Positions 11,006 through 21,500 of a stretch of DNA of 64,000 nucleotides are shown here, one piece after another; the stretch's first letter is position 1, and every line of letters begins with the position of its first letter. The stretch comes from Anisakis pegreffii (Eukaryota; Nematoda; Chromadorea; Rhabditida; Anisakidae), in contig JAPYMA010002778.1 of the NCBI GenBank assembly GCA_035041965.1, positions 62,001 to 126,000 of the forward strand, given 5' to 3'. Both the position numbers and the translations under genes were made by a program. Under the pieces are notes generated by a model. The model searched no databases. It was given only the letters and a program-made list of their open reading frames with translations, and had not been told where the DNA came from.

Positions 11006-12084
11006 ATCTGTTCCGACACTTTTTCCATTTCAATCGCTTGCAAAGGCATTATTTCTCCTCATGAAGGTTCTTTTTAAGTTACAATTTCGAAAACTAAACG
11101 ATGAATTTTCCTGAAACCTTCTGTGCTTGTAGAGAATTCAATTCTCTTTCCAATGGACTACTTGGCATTGACCGATCAAATTTCTGTTCCAGTCACTTTT
11201 TCCATTTCAATCGCTTGCAAAGGCATTATTTCTCCTCATGAAGGTTCTTTTTAAGTTACAATTTCGAAAACTAAACGATGAATTTTCCTGAAACCTTCTG
11301 TGCTTGTAGAGAATTCAATTCTCTTTCCAACGGATTACTTGGCATTGACCGATCAAATTTCTGTTCCGTCACTTTTTCCATTTCAATCGCTTGCAAAGGC
11401 ATTATTTCTCCTCATGAAGGTTCTTTTTAAGTTACAATTTCGAAAACTAAACGATGAATTTTCCTGAAACCTTCTGTGCTTGTAGAGAATTCAATTCTCT
11501 TTCCAATGAATTACTTGGCATTGACCGATCAAATTTCTGTTCCGTCACTTTTTCCATTTCAATCGCTTGCAAAGGCATTATTTCTCCTCATGAAGGTTCT
11601 TTTTAAGTTACAATTTCGAAAACTAAACGATGAATTTTCCTGAAACCTTCTGTGCTTGTAGAGAATTCAATTCTCTTTCCAATGGATTACTTGGCATTGA
11701 CCGATCAAATTTCTGTTCCGTCACTTTTTCCATTTCAATCGCTTGCAAAGGCATTATTTCTACTCATGAAGGTTCTTTTTAAGTTACAATTTCGAAAACT
11801 AAACGATGAATTTTCCTGAAACCTTCTGTGCTTGTAGAGAATTCAATTCTCTTTCCAACGGATTACTTGGCATTGACCGATCAAATTTCTGTTCCAGCAC
11901 TTTTTCCATTTCAATCGCTTGCAAAGGCATTATTTCTCCTCATGAAGGTTCTTTTTAAGTTACAATTTCGAAAACTAAATGATGAATTTTCCTGAAACCT
12001 TCTGTGCTTGTAGAGAATTCAATTCTCTTTCCAATGGACTACTTGGCATTGACCGATCAAATCTCTGTTCCGACACTTTTTCCT
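11006..12084 (+). repeat. Tandem array, six copies of a 176-177 bp unit
   Basis: The word CAATCGCTTGCAAAGGCATT recurs at 11031, 11208, 11384, 11560, 11736 and 11912, giving periods of 177, 176, 176, 176 and 176. Copies are nearly identical; visible differences are confined to a few places, such as GGACTACTT/GGATTACTT/GAATTACTT and GTTCCAGTCAC/GTTCCGTCAC/GTTCCAGCAC. Each unit holds the perfect palindrome GAGAATTCAATTCTC. A seventh, partial start lies at about 12066-12090, and 12090-12265 seems to be a strongly diverged unit. No long ORF runs through it. The size resembles satellite monomers. Confidence 0.95.
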
Positions 12085-12589
12085 CTTCAATTGATCACAT
12101 CACTTTTATTTGATTGAAACTTCCCTGGTTAATCTTTTACTGCTCCCTAAATGAGCCAATTCTTGTAGCCAGTCTTTGTCTGAACTTGAAAAATTTATTT
12201 CTCTTCCCAATGACACCTCATGTAAACATTCAGGTCAGGTGTAGCCTTGAAATACGTCAAATTTCTGTGCCTCATCGATGAATTAATTCGCCCTATTGGA
12301 TCTCTTTTTCTCTGTGCTCTACCTGACCGCATCGCTTCAAAAGTGCAATTTGGCTTCTTTTACCAACCCCGGTTAGAGATACGGAGTGAATGGACAAGCA
12401 AACAAGCAAGCAGCGCGCGTATCATCATCATTGCTAATATTACCCGCGCATTAAACGTCGCCTTCTTTTCATCCCTATCTTTGTCCCGAATTGTGCGCGT
12501 TTTATTGGTCAGACCAAGTGTTGAACAATCGGGGCTACGTAAACTATTGTTTTGAGGGGTGCGAGGTTATTGTGAATTTTATTAGGGGG
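12085..12589. other. Diverged repeat tail, then gene-free
   Basis: 12090-12265 keeps scattered words of the tandem unit (CTTGTAG, TCTCTTCCCAATG, GTCAAATTTCTGT). The plus ORF at 12247-12555 has no family motif. Confidence 0.4.
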
Positions 12590-13715
12590 GGGAAGGGTGA
12601 ACGAAAACAAAGGTTGATAACCACCCTCTTAGATTGTGCATCATGTTTAAGTGATGCAAGCATTTAGCTGGATTGGCCAGGTTGTCAAACGTTTGTAACG
12701 TTCTTGGCCATACTGCCTTTCCGTTCGGTCCTTGACCTTGCCTTCCTTCGCCAGGTGTTACCAAGTTTCTTCGCCTTCCATATTTTTGGAGGTCTCGCGA
12801 GTGATCCTTTCATTTTTCTTGGATAACACTCCGCAACTGCTCGAGTCCATGTGTTATCAGTTGTTCTTTCCGCTTGGCCTGCCAACGTAACTTCTAGCGT
12901 ACTGTAGGACCACGTCTCTAAATCCACTCCTTCGACTATTCTCCTCGCAGCAGATGTGTTACCTCAACGATATTCAAAGCATGTATTTTTCATCCCTCTT
13001 TCTGTTGTCTTCAATGATGTCCCCATTCCAGTTAAAATGTTCTATTCCTGTTCAATTCCTGTTCTGTTCCAAGGAATAGAATAGAACAGTTGTCAAAAGA
13101 GCGACGCACGGAATAGAGTAGAATAGAACCGTATAGGAGCGAAATAGAATACAATAGAACGGTTCTCAAAATAGGGACGCGAGAATAGAATAGAACAGGT
13201 CCCAAAAAGAAGGCGCGCAGGATGGAATAGAGCAGAACCATTGGAAAGCGGCATAGAATAGAGCAGAACATTTGCCATAAGTGTGGTATGGAGACATCAC
13301 TAGTTAGTATTAAGCGTTCTCTTCTGTCTTTGTTGCAGCTCACGTTTCACTCGCATGTAGTAATGCAGGGAAACTGTGCCATCAAAACTATGAGCAAGGA
13401 GGGATTTGCCTGTTCCATATTTCGGCAAATCCTTGGTTGAGTTGAATGCCTTCCGTCCAGATCTTATAATTCTCCCAATTTCCATTTTCATATCTCGACT
13501 CATATTCACAACCTGTCCTAAGTAGGCGTATTCAACCACTTCTTTGATTTCATCGTCACACATTTTTTCGACCTAGTGCAGGGTTATTTGACCGTACGAA
13601 TTTCGTTTTATTGTGATTTAGTCTTGGGCCAATAGCTTCACTTTTAATCCTGAGCTTGGTTGGCATGGCCTGTAATTTATTTGTGGTTTCGACGGTGAAC
13701 ACGAAGTTGGTTTCA
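12590..13715 (-). mobile_element. RTE-type LINE remnant (reverse transcriptase C-terminus)
   Basis: On the minus strand from 13710 downward, three stretches typical of nematode RTE polyproteins appear in order: TNKLQAMPTKLRIKSEAIGP followed by LNHNKTKF; then VEYAYLGQVVNMSRDMKMEI and AFNSTKDL (13300-13563); then TRAVAECYPRK, ARPPKIW and TWRRKARSR (12685-12927). These are the thumb/C-terminal part of the RT protein. In-frame stops (a TGA near 13560) and the inserted repeat at 13035-13273 show that it is dead. It ends about 60 bases before the first exon of the ELM2/SANT gene. Confidence 0.88.
13035..13273. mobile_element. MITE-like insertion made of AATAGAATAGAAC repeats
   Basis: The block starts AAATGTTCTATTCC and ends GAATAGAGCAGAACATTT, that is, with imperfect inverted ends. 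Between them, units of about 36-38 bases (GGAATAGAATAGAACRG plus a GGGACGCGC-like spacer) repeat roughly six to seven times. It interrupts the RTE remnant exactly where the RT protein similarity stops and resumes, so it is a nested insertion. No target-site duplication could be made out. Confidence 0.7.
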
Positions 13716-13778
13716 GCGTTGGTACCGGAAAATTATTTGGCCGAATCCGTCAGAGCATTCTTTATATTTGGTACAGTA

Positions 13779-16700
13779 ATGAACGAATCTGCAAATGGTG
13801 TATCACATCAACCTGTCCGACATTCACCAAGGCTTGATCCAAGTATGGGAGTATTATTTACACATTTACCAACATAAATAAATTCAAAATGAAAAATGGA
13901 GTTTTATTACGTTAGCCGCTGTACAGATATCAGTTGCTTACGTAATTAACGAGCAGTGTAAGTAGTATTGCAAGCTATTGGTTGAACCAAGTGCTTGGTG
14001 GTTTCACAGCGACATGTCATCAGTATTCAATGACTGCCTTAGTTGGAACGACTTCTCTGATAAATAAAAGGATTAAGGTGGCTTTTCCTTGTCTACCAGA
14101 TGTATTATCATAACTGCATTGAGATGTGATGCAACTGTTGAATCCGGGCTGAAAATCCAAATCGATACGTCAGTGACAGTACTTGTTATATATATATATA
14201 TATACGATCTGTTTTGAGAACTTCGTTCGAATTGTGCTGAAGCAAGAATTGGCGATGAATATCAGGCCAATTTGGATTGGGCTGTGTACAGTCCCCATGA
14301 AGCTGATCGTGATCAGTGCGTTTGGCGTCCATCAGCGGCAGTTAATCCGGATCATTTGAGGAATTTTTTGGAATGGATCAAAACTGAACGAGATATTGCT
14401 GAAGATGAAGTGCGTTGATTCTATTTCGATTTTGTCATCAGTTTTTCTTTTCAAGGCAACCGAACCATAATTTGCCCATTAGAATAATACGAAGTAAAAA
14501 ACCGGTTGTCTGAATCCCTACTCATTCAACAATGCAACCGCACTTTTCGGGTAAAACCAATCATTGAAAGGATGCGACCGCGCTTTTCGAGTAATACCAA
14601 TCAATGAATGTTCGGGAACAGATTTGCCATTCTCATGAAACACGGCTTCCCATTAGCCGTTCAACAGTGAAATAGACGTGCAAACGCTAAGATCCGCGGA
14701 AACTGTACGCAGTTTAACTTCGACAACAGAGTTGTCCGGATCATTGCACAACCATTCCACCTGACGCCTTTCCGTGTAGCAATAAATTTTTATGAAAAGA
14801 AATGCTCTTAAACTTCTGTTTCCAATCATCATTCCATTGTTCAAGGCCCTATACATTTTGCATCAAAGCGATTATTCGATCGAGAAAGCGATGGAAAGAC
14901 TGCAGCAATTGGTGCAGCGTAAGATTTCCCCTAAAACAATGAGAATATTCAAGAATGGCTTTCAGCAGTGCCGCAGACGTTTTTCAATCAATCAGATGAA
15001 GCTAGTTGTAAGCATTTCATTATTAGCCGTTCATAAATCATAATCAGCATTTCATCTTCTTCAGACCCATTTCCCTCATTCTCGTTGTTCTGTATGGATT
15101 ACAGTGTCCAAATTGGAATTTATGCATATATTCTATTGTGTGATTCGAGCCTGAAGAACTGAAACCAGAAAAAAAAGAAGAACGGTTGTGAAAAAACACA
15201 TCAGCTCAATTACTGCATGCGTTACATACTGTAATCAGTAAACGCAATGTTCCTTCCAGCTACCTCATTTGAGCAGTCGAAGATTGGTGGATTTGTATTG
15301 TTTGGCAAAGGGTGGTGATGTTCGTTTATTGTACAACGTCAACGATTTCCACTGGTCAGTTCGATTGTCCGTTTGGATGGCACTCTCCAACTAGTACTTT
15401 TTGATGGCCATGGAGCTCCAAAATTCAGTGACTGAACAAACGAATTCCAGGAGTAGCAGTAAGAAATATGATCTCAACGGATCGAAATTCGTGGAACAAA
15501 TTGGGAAACTCAGTGTTGCCATTCAAAAGCAAATGTTCGTTTTATATTGAACTGAAGCTTCAATAATCGTTCATTGTTCTTCGGGTTGCAGAAAAAACAT
15601 GTACTGTAAAGTTCCATTTTTCTGACGATCCACTATGAACGATCAGAATATCAATGTACTATGAACGATCAGTTTCAGAGCAGTAAGGAAGAAGAGTGTG
15701 ATTGCTGAGGAAATCGCAACTTTCGGGCATCGGCCACAGTCAGTCACTAATCGTCGATCGATTAGACTACGATCTCTGGATCCGATAAATTATTCGGATA
15801 CCACCAGACACCGTCGCGCAGACGTATCAGGCAATTTTTTTAGTTCTCATTAGACAATGATAATGACCCATGCATTGATGAGCGAGACATGAAGTATTGG
15901 ATGCAACGATGAAGAAGTTCTGTTTAGATAACAATTAACGCATGGATATTTCCCTTGAGGAAGTATGCCTGCCAATCGGAAAATAAAAGTGGTTGGTTTA
16001 CCCGAGTCCCTCATACAGTCCATATTGCTATCCTAATGCAATATGAGCTCTTGAATTCATATCGAGTTTTCAGAATGACAATGTCCGTTCAAAACTGGTA
16101 TCTCTGTTTCAGCTACTGAAACTTGCTTATCTCGGATCCGCTGATCCTTTCCTAAGTTCATTGGAATCAGTGCTTCGCACATAGGAACTGTACCTACCTT
16201 GAGCATTTTTCAAGCCATATCCTCGTTCCCATATACCCACATTTAATGACTTTGATTGTTGCATTATATTCGATGAAGTTATCAAATTATGTTTTGCTGC
16301 CATACTATGAGTTCATTATCGTCAAGTATTTGCTTTTGTTTTAGGTTTGAAGGATGAGAACGTTCAGTCATCTACCTCAGTGCCAGAAGCGGAGGGTGGA
16401 AGCAAACGAATAAATTTAAAAGAACTTCTTTTTATGGTAATTTCTCCTTTTTTCACGCCTATCCTCTCGGGCACATCGAACATGCGAATCTATCAAATCT
16501 GTATATTCTGATCCTCACCACGCGAATCGATCCTCAAAATTTCTCAGAAAATTTGAGCGGAATAAATTTTCATTTCGTAGTTTTAACGTCGTGTAACTCC
16601 CAGAACATTCAGTCGATGTACTCGAAATCCGTGTATATATCTCATTGTTTTATTTGAATGTTACCATGTGATGACTATTCAGAATCAGTAGTAAGACACT

Positions 16701-16828
16701 CCGTTCAGGTTTATGATATGGTCGATGACTATGTCGTTGATGTAAGTGATCTCAGCACAATCGCTACTACCAACAAAGTTTGATTATTTATGACTCTACT
16801 GCTTCGGTGATTGCAGAAGATTTCGTGA
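13779..16828 (+). CDS. ELM2/SANT-domain protein (corepressor-subunit type)
   Basis: Nine to ten exons join in phase: 13779-13842, 14219-14409, 14846-15007, 15260-15354, 15451-15534, 15679-15823, 16113-16155, 16345-16436, 16709-16741 and a terminal 16817-16828 (KIS, stop). The ELM2 domain opens with ARIGDEYQA and continues through CVWRPS, LRNFLEWIKTERDIAEDE and ALYILHQSDYSIEKAMERLQ. A SANT-like segment follows (MRIFKNGFQQCRRRF, then LPHLSSRRLVDLYCLAKG, matching the LV.FYY.WK end of SANT). Proteins of this design (MIER, MTA, RCOR/SPR-1, RERE/EGL-27) hold histone deacetylases on chromatin in the nucleus; which subfamily this belongs to cannot be decided by eye. The tail is basic, then acidic (VYDMVDDYVVD from a 33-base exon). 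Exons 7 and 9 are very short and the last join is the least certain. Confidence 0.8.
14187..14205. repeat. (TA)n microsatellite
   Basis: About nine TA units, inside the first intron of the ELM2/SANT gene and just before the acceptor of its second exon. Confidence 0.9.
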
Positions 16829-17888
16829 ATTGGGCATTGGAACACCCGAATTATTACATGAGGATTTCATAAATTGTATTATACTATCCTCTCAAAGTGT
16901 CTTTCTCAGATTCTCGTAGATCATTTTTCTGCTGCTTTTCTCATTGCGGGCAATTTTCGCGGTCTGAAGCGATTCGGTAGCTTTTGCTCGCAATTTTTAT
17001 CATTTAGATATCTGAATCTTCCCTCGTGCATTCTCATTGCCATCTCTGCTCAGAATCGATTATCCCGTGATCTTCATGTGGCTAAAGATAGTGTGCACCT
17101 GCGATTTGGTTGAAAATGGGTTGACTCTGACAACTTCATTGCGTTATTTTTGTTGTGTTCTCACCGCAACATGTCCCGACGTAAATTTGTTCTACCCTCT
17201 ATCATATGGTGCACATTGATGATAAGCAGATTGCATGAAGCTCATCATAAACTCAGTGATAGTTCCGAATTTTTGAAATCCGGCACGGGGCAAATGAATT
17301 CTGTTTTTTCTCGATTGCGTGGTCAGAAAAATTTTTTCGGAAGAAATGTTTTTAGTCCAAACAAAAACCCAAAATAGAGAGCGAATCTTCTATAAGTCGT
17401 TTTGAGCTGGATGGGTATGCTATTGAATTCTGATGTTGATGATGTTCTACTGTACCATCCTTACCTCAGCAGGTTCCATAATTCATCTTTCAAACGGGCA
17501 TTTTACTTTTTTTAGTTTCTTCTTGTCTACATCTGATATTTTTTTTATACATTATCTGTAAAATGTGAATGGTCGGTTATTATCTTTTCTTGCTTTTCAT
17601 CGAGGCATTAAACTTTCTGTTCCTACGATTTGATTCCCAGAGGAATTCTGTGAATTCCTTGAATAATCATCAATGAAATTATGCCTGTTTTAATCATTAC
17701 GTTTTATCAGATCGGTAGCCTTTGGGGCCAGTTTAACCTTAGCAATTGAAAACTCGATTGAAGAAACACTGTTGACTATATCTTCAACTGAATTTTGCTC
17801 TACAACCTCATTCATTATCTTTTCGCTACCTCAAAAACAGGGAATTTCTCTGTGAACCACTCACGTATGATTGAGCTTAAAGTTGCAC
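16829..17888. other. Gene-free interval
   Basis: Overlapping short plus-strand ORFs at 16874-17377 show no domain, signal peptide or phase-matched exon borders. Confidence 0.5.
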
Positions 17889-17960
17889 GGTACCCGGTCA
17901 GTCTGCCTAAAGACATTTTGCCTAACGGACAGCTTGCCTATCTTGCGGTTTTTTAATGGG
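17889..17960 (+). mobile_element. Truncated copy of foldback MITE
   Basis: GGTACCCGGTCAGTCTGCC, then CTAAAGACATTTTGCCTAACG, then CTTGCCTATCTTGCGG correspond to the terminal arm of the complete copy at 18731-18960, followed directly by its central part in the opposite orientation. Most of one arm has been lost. Confidence 0.75.
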
Positions 17961-18577
17961 TATTTCGTCCAGTAAGCACCACCTCTGCATCATCGTACTA
18001 ACTGTTTTTCGTACAGGACTTCAGAAACCTTCTTCGATGGCTAAATTTGATTTCTATGTTTTTCCAATGTAGTGAGTAACAATAAGCTGAAATGAATTGT
18101 ACGATTCCCAAGAAATCATTGTTCAGTCATTTTGATTCTAGTTATATTAGAGTTGAGCACTCTCACTTGACAAACTTTTGAATGGTGACCATTAGGTTCA
18201 ACACGAAGGCTCTATAAATAACTTCCACCAAGCACTTATGAATATGCGTAGAAATATCCCGATTTTTCCTTTCGTTCTATATTTTCATTTCTGTTCTCAC
18301 GAGGATTGGCATATGGGTCTCATATTTTGCTAATGATCTGTATTTCAATTTGTTTTGTTTTTTCAATTTGTTTCACTTATTGTATTATTATATGTTGTTG
18401 TGTACTAATGCGCCGATACTATCAAATTTAAAAGTTTTTTATTCATTGATTTTATAAATTGATTATTCAGAAACGAAATAATTGAACAACAGCATGATTG
18501 CGTAAATGATTAATTGCATCGAGAATTTTCAGTGGTTGCTAACAATTGGGCTTAGTGTGATATGGGGGGTTTGAAGT
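17961..18577. other. 3' flank of the lectin gene; no feature seen
   Basis: A/T-rich sequence without supported ORFs. It is the downstream region of the minus-strand lectin gene and may include its 3' UTR. Confidence 0.4.
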
Positions 18578-21500
18578 TCAAGCTCGCTTTGAGCACATGT
18601 AGGGAAATGTCTCTGCACAGTCGACTGATCTCCAGTAGCCCGTCCATGACTCCATTGCCGCACATTTGCCACGCAACACATTTGGCTCATCTGAAAGAAT
18701 GACGAATTTTGACATGGCCATATCGTGACTGGTCAATCTGCCTAAAGACATTTTGTCTAACGACAGTTTGCCTAAAGACACATTGCCTAACGAACAGTTT
18801 GCCTGACGGACAGTTTGCCTAGGGAGCAGTTTGCCTATTGGGCGAGATATCCATTTAAAAACCGTAAGATAGGCAAACTGTCCGTTAGGCGAACTGTCCG
18901 TCAGGCAGTGTGTGTTCAGGTAAACTGTCGCTAGCCAAAATTTCTTTAGGCAGATTGACCGGGTACTAGCCGGATAAGGTATGGTGGACAATACGTGGGT
19001 TTGTGATTGCGACCGATGAACGGTTTGAATCGGATGATTCGGACGATTTCAAAATTGTAAAACCTATGAAAGGGAGAGCGCTGAATTTTGTGAGACCAGA
19101 AGAAACTACCAAACGGCTACGTGCCTGCGAGGTTCGGCTCTGTACAATCGTATTACTTTTTGGGATGAAACACATAACAGAACTGCATCAAAAAAATGTG
19201 AGCGAGTACCGTCAGTTTTGTACAATAATTCTTGCAACTTCATTCAAGTGTTCAGTACAAGGTCTTATGACTCACCGTTGGCCCAATTGTTGTATTTTAG
19301 AATCCTGCCATCCGCCCACTTCCAATTGTCTTCAACATAACTTAGTCCTAGCCAAAACAGCTTACGAGTGTCTTCACCGTTTCGCATTAACTCTATAATG
19401 AACATTACATGTGACATATAATCGGTTCTTTACGTTTCTATCTCGTGTTCGATCAATGAATCAACGTTCACCGCTATCGTAATGGGCTGAACAGAAGGCA
19501 TTAAAAGAAAAGTTACCTGCAACATAGAAATTGTCCAGCGCATTGTCAGATCCAGAAACTTTCGCGTCGTTTTGTTGACAGTGCGACATTGCTTCGTCGA
19601 ATCGCTTTCCTTCCTCATAAACTTTGTGGCATTTGTTCGATAGCTGTGAATTTTGGTACCAACCCGATGAGCATTCATTCGCGTTGGATATTGCGACTCG
19701 CAAACGCTGTTTAAAACCTGAACATTCCACTACAGATTGTCAAACTCCAAATTATCATTGTCATTTCACGCTCATTACTAATTATTTCTACCATAAGAAG
19801 GTCACTGGCAAGTTCACCTTTGACGGATAGCTATCCCGGAATAACCAAGGCTTCAGCAAGGTGTTTTGTCGTTGGTAAGAATAACACCTTTGTGAACAAT
19901 AATCATTGAGTAGCACACAGTTCATCGAAAAAAAAACAATTTGCAATTTTCATCCAAATGGATTTTGAAATTACTGAATGGATCACCTGGAATTTCTTTG
20001 AATCTGGCTCTCCATCCAGCCAAGTTTCTGGAATGCAACGCGCTACTCGTGAATAGTATCGCGAGCACATTTCTCGTTGAGACGACAGAAGTGGGGCCTT
20101 CTTTTCCTGACAGTCTAGAAATTTCATGACGTTGATTTGTTTAAAATTGAATCTCACCACAAATTTTAGTTCCCTTTTACATTATTCTAGGGTGCTAAGA
20201 GACTAATCACATCTAGTTGGGAACGATTATTGAACTATTTCGTGTGCTCCTTTAAACATTCGAAAACCTGATACTCGAGAAGCCAGCGAATTCAGCTCAA
20301 TAATCAATTAAATTCATGCTGTATGCTGTTGGCGACATGTTTCGTGCCAACAGTTTTTTTGGCTGATTTCCTTCCGGATTCAAAACTCACATTGTAGTCG
20401 GCTCTTGATCAATTATTCCGTCGTTGTAAACCAAAATCAGGTCGCAGCAGTGTACAGTGTCAACGTCAAGGAACTCCACCCAAATACGTTTGTCACTTGT
20501 TGTCTTTATGATATACCAGCAAGCCAGGTTTATTGGGTAGTCATTAGGATATCCGGGTGATGATAACTGCAAAAACGTTCAAAAATAGTTAGTTTTGGGC
20601 TGATTAGTTAAGCAAAATCTTCTTTGCTAGATTGACTATTGAAATGAAGTACTCAAATCTTTCCACAGCCTAGAATCTCAATTTCTTGTGTCACTCTAAT
20701 GATCTTCAATATACATCGCTCAGAGTGGTCGCATAGAAACTAGAATGATGGTTACATAAATCTTTGCCGTTTTATCATGTTGTTTGTCATAAAGGAATAA
20801 AATGAGCATTCTTACAAAGCCTGATGGGGATTCTATAATTGATGATGGACACTGGAACATGGCCGGAGTGGTAACTGGAACAGATGTGTTAGGTGTAGTA
20901 GTTGGTGTGGCTAACGGTGTCGTTATCGGTTCAGATGAAGGCATTGTTTCAGTTGTTGTGGATAGATTGGTGATGGTAGAATTGGTATTCGGTGTGGTTA
21001 ACGGTGTCGTTATCGCTTTGAAGGATGGTGCTGTTGGATCTGCTGTGGATAGATTGGTCGTGGTAGAATTGGTAGTCCGTGTGATTAACGGTGTCGTTAT
21101 CGGATCAGAGGAAGGCATTGTTTCAGTTGTTGTGGGTAGTTTGCTTGTGGTAAACCGCGTAGTCGGTGTGATTAACGGTGTCGCTATCGGATCAGATGGA
21201 GGCATTGTTTCAGTTGTTGTGGGTAGTTTGCTTGTGGTAAACCGCGTAGTCGGTGTGATTAACGGTGTCGCTATCGGGTCAGATGGAGGCATTGTTTCAG
21301 TTGTTGTGGGTAGTTTGCTTGTGGTAAACCGCGTAGTCGGTGTGATTAACGGTGTCGCTATCGGGTCAGATGGAGGCATTGTTTCAGTTGTTGTGGGTAG
21401 TTTGCTTGTGGTAAACCGCGTAGTCGGTGTGATTAACGGTGTCGCTATCGGGTCAGATGGAGGCATTGTTTCAGTTGTTGTGGGTAGTTTGCTTGTGGTA

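Noticed and set aside
11006..12084. CRISPR-like array
   Set aside because: Repeats are 176-177 bp direct tandem units without unique spacers, in a eukaryotic context.
13656..13877. Plus-strand ORF as a stand-alone gene
   Set aside because: Its first part is antisense to the RTE remnant. Only 13779-13842 is kept, as the first exon of the ELM2/SANT gene ending C CAA|GTATGG.
18578..18991. Minus-strand 137-codon ORF as one lectin exon
   Set aside because: Only the last 37 codons are lectin. The rest reads through the intron and the foldback MITE; an acceptor TTTCAG at 18691 restores the phase with the exon at 19276-19392.
19003..19398. Plus-strand 131-codon ORF
   Set aside because: It overlaps the intron and a CTLD exon on the opposite strand and has no domain.
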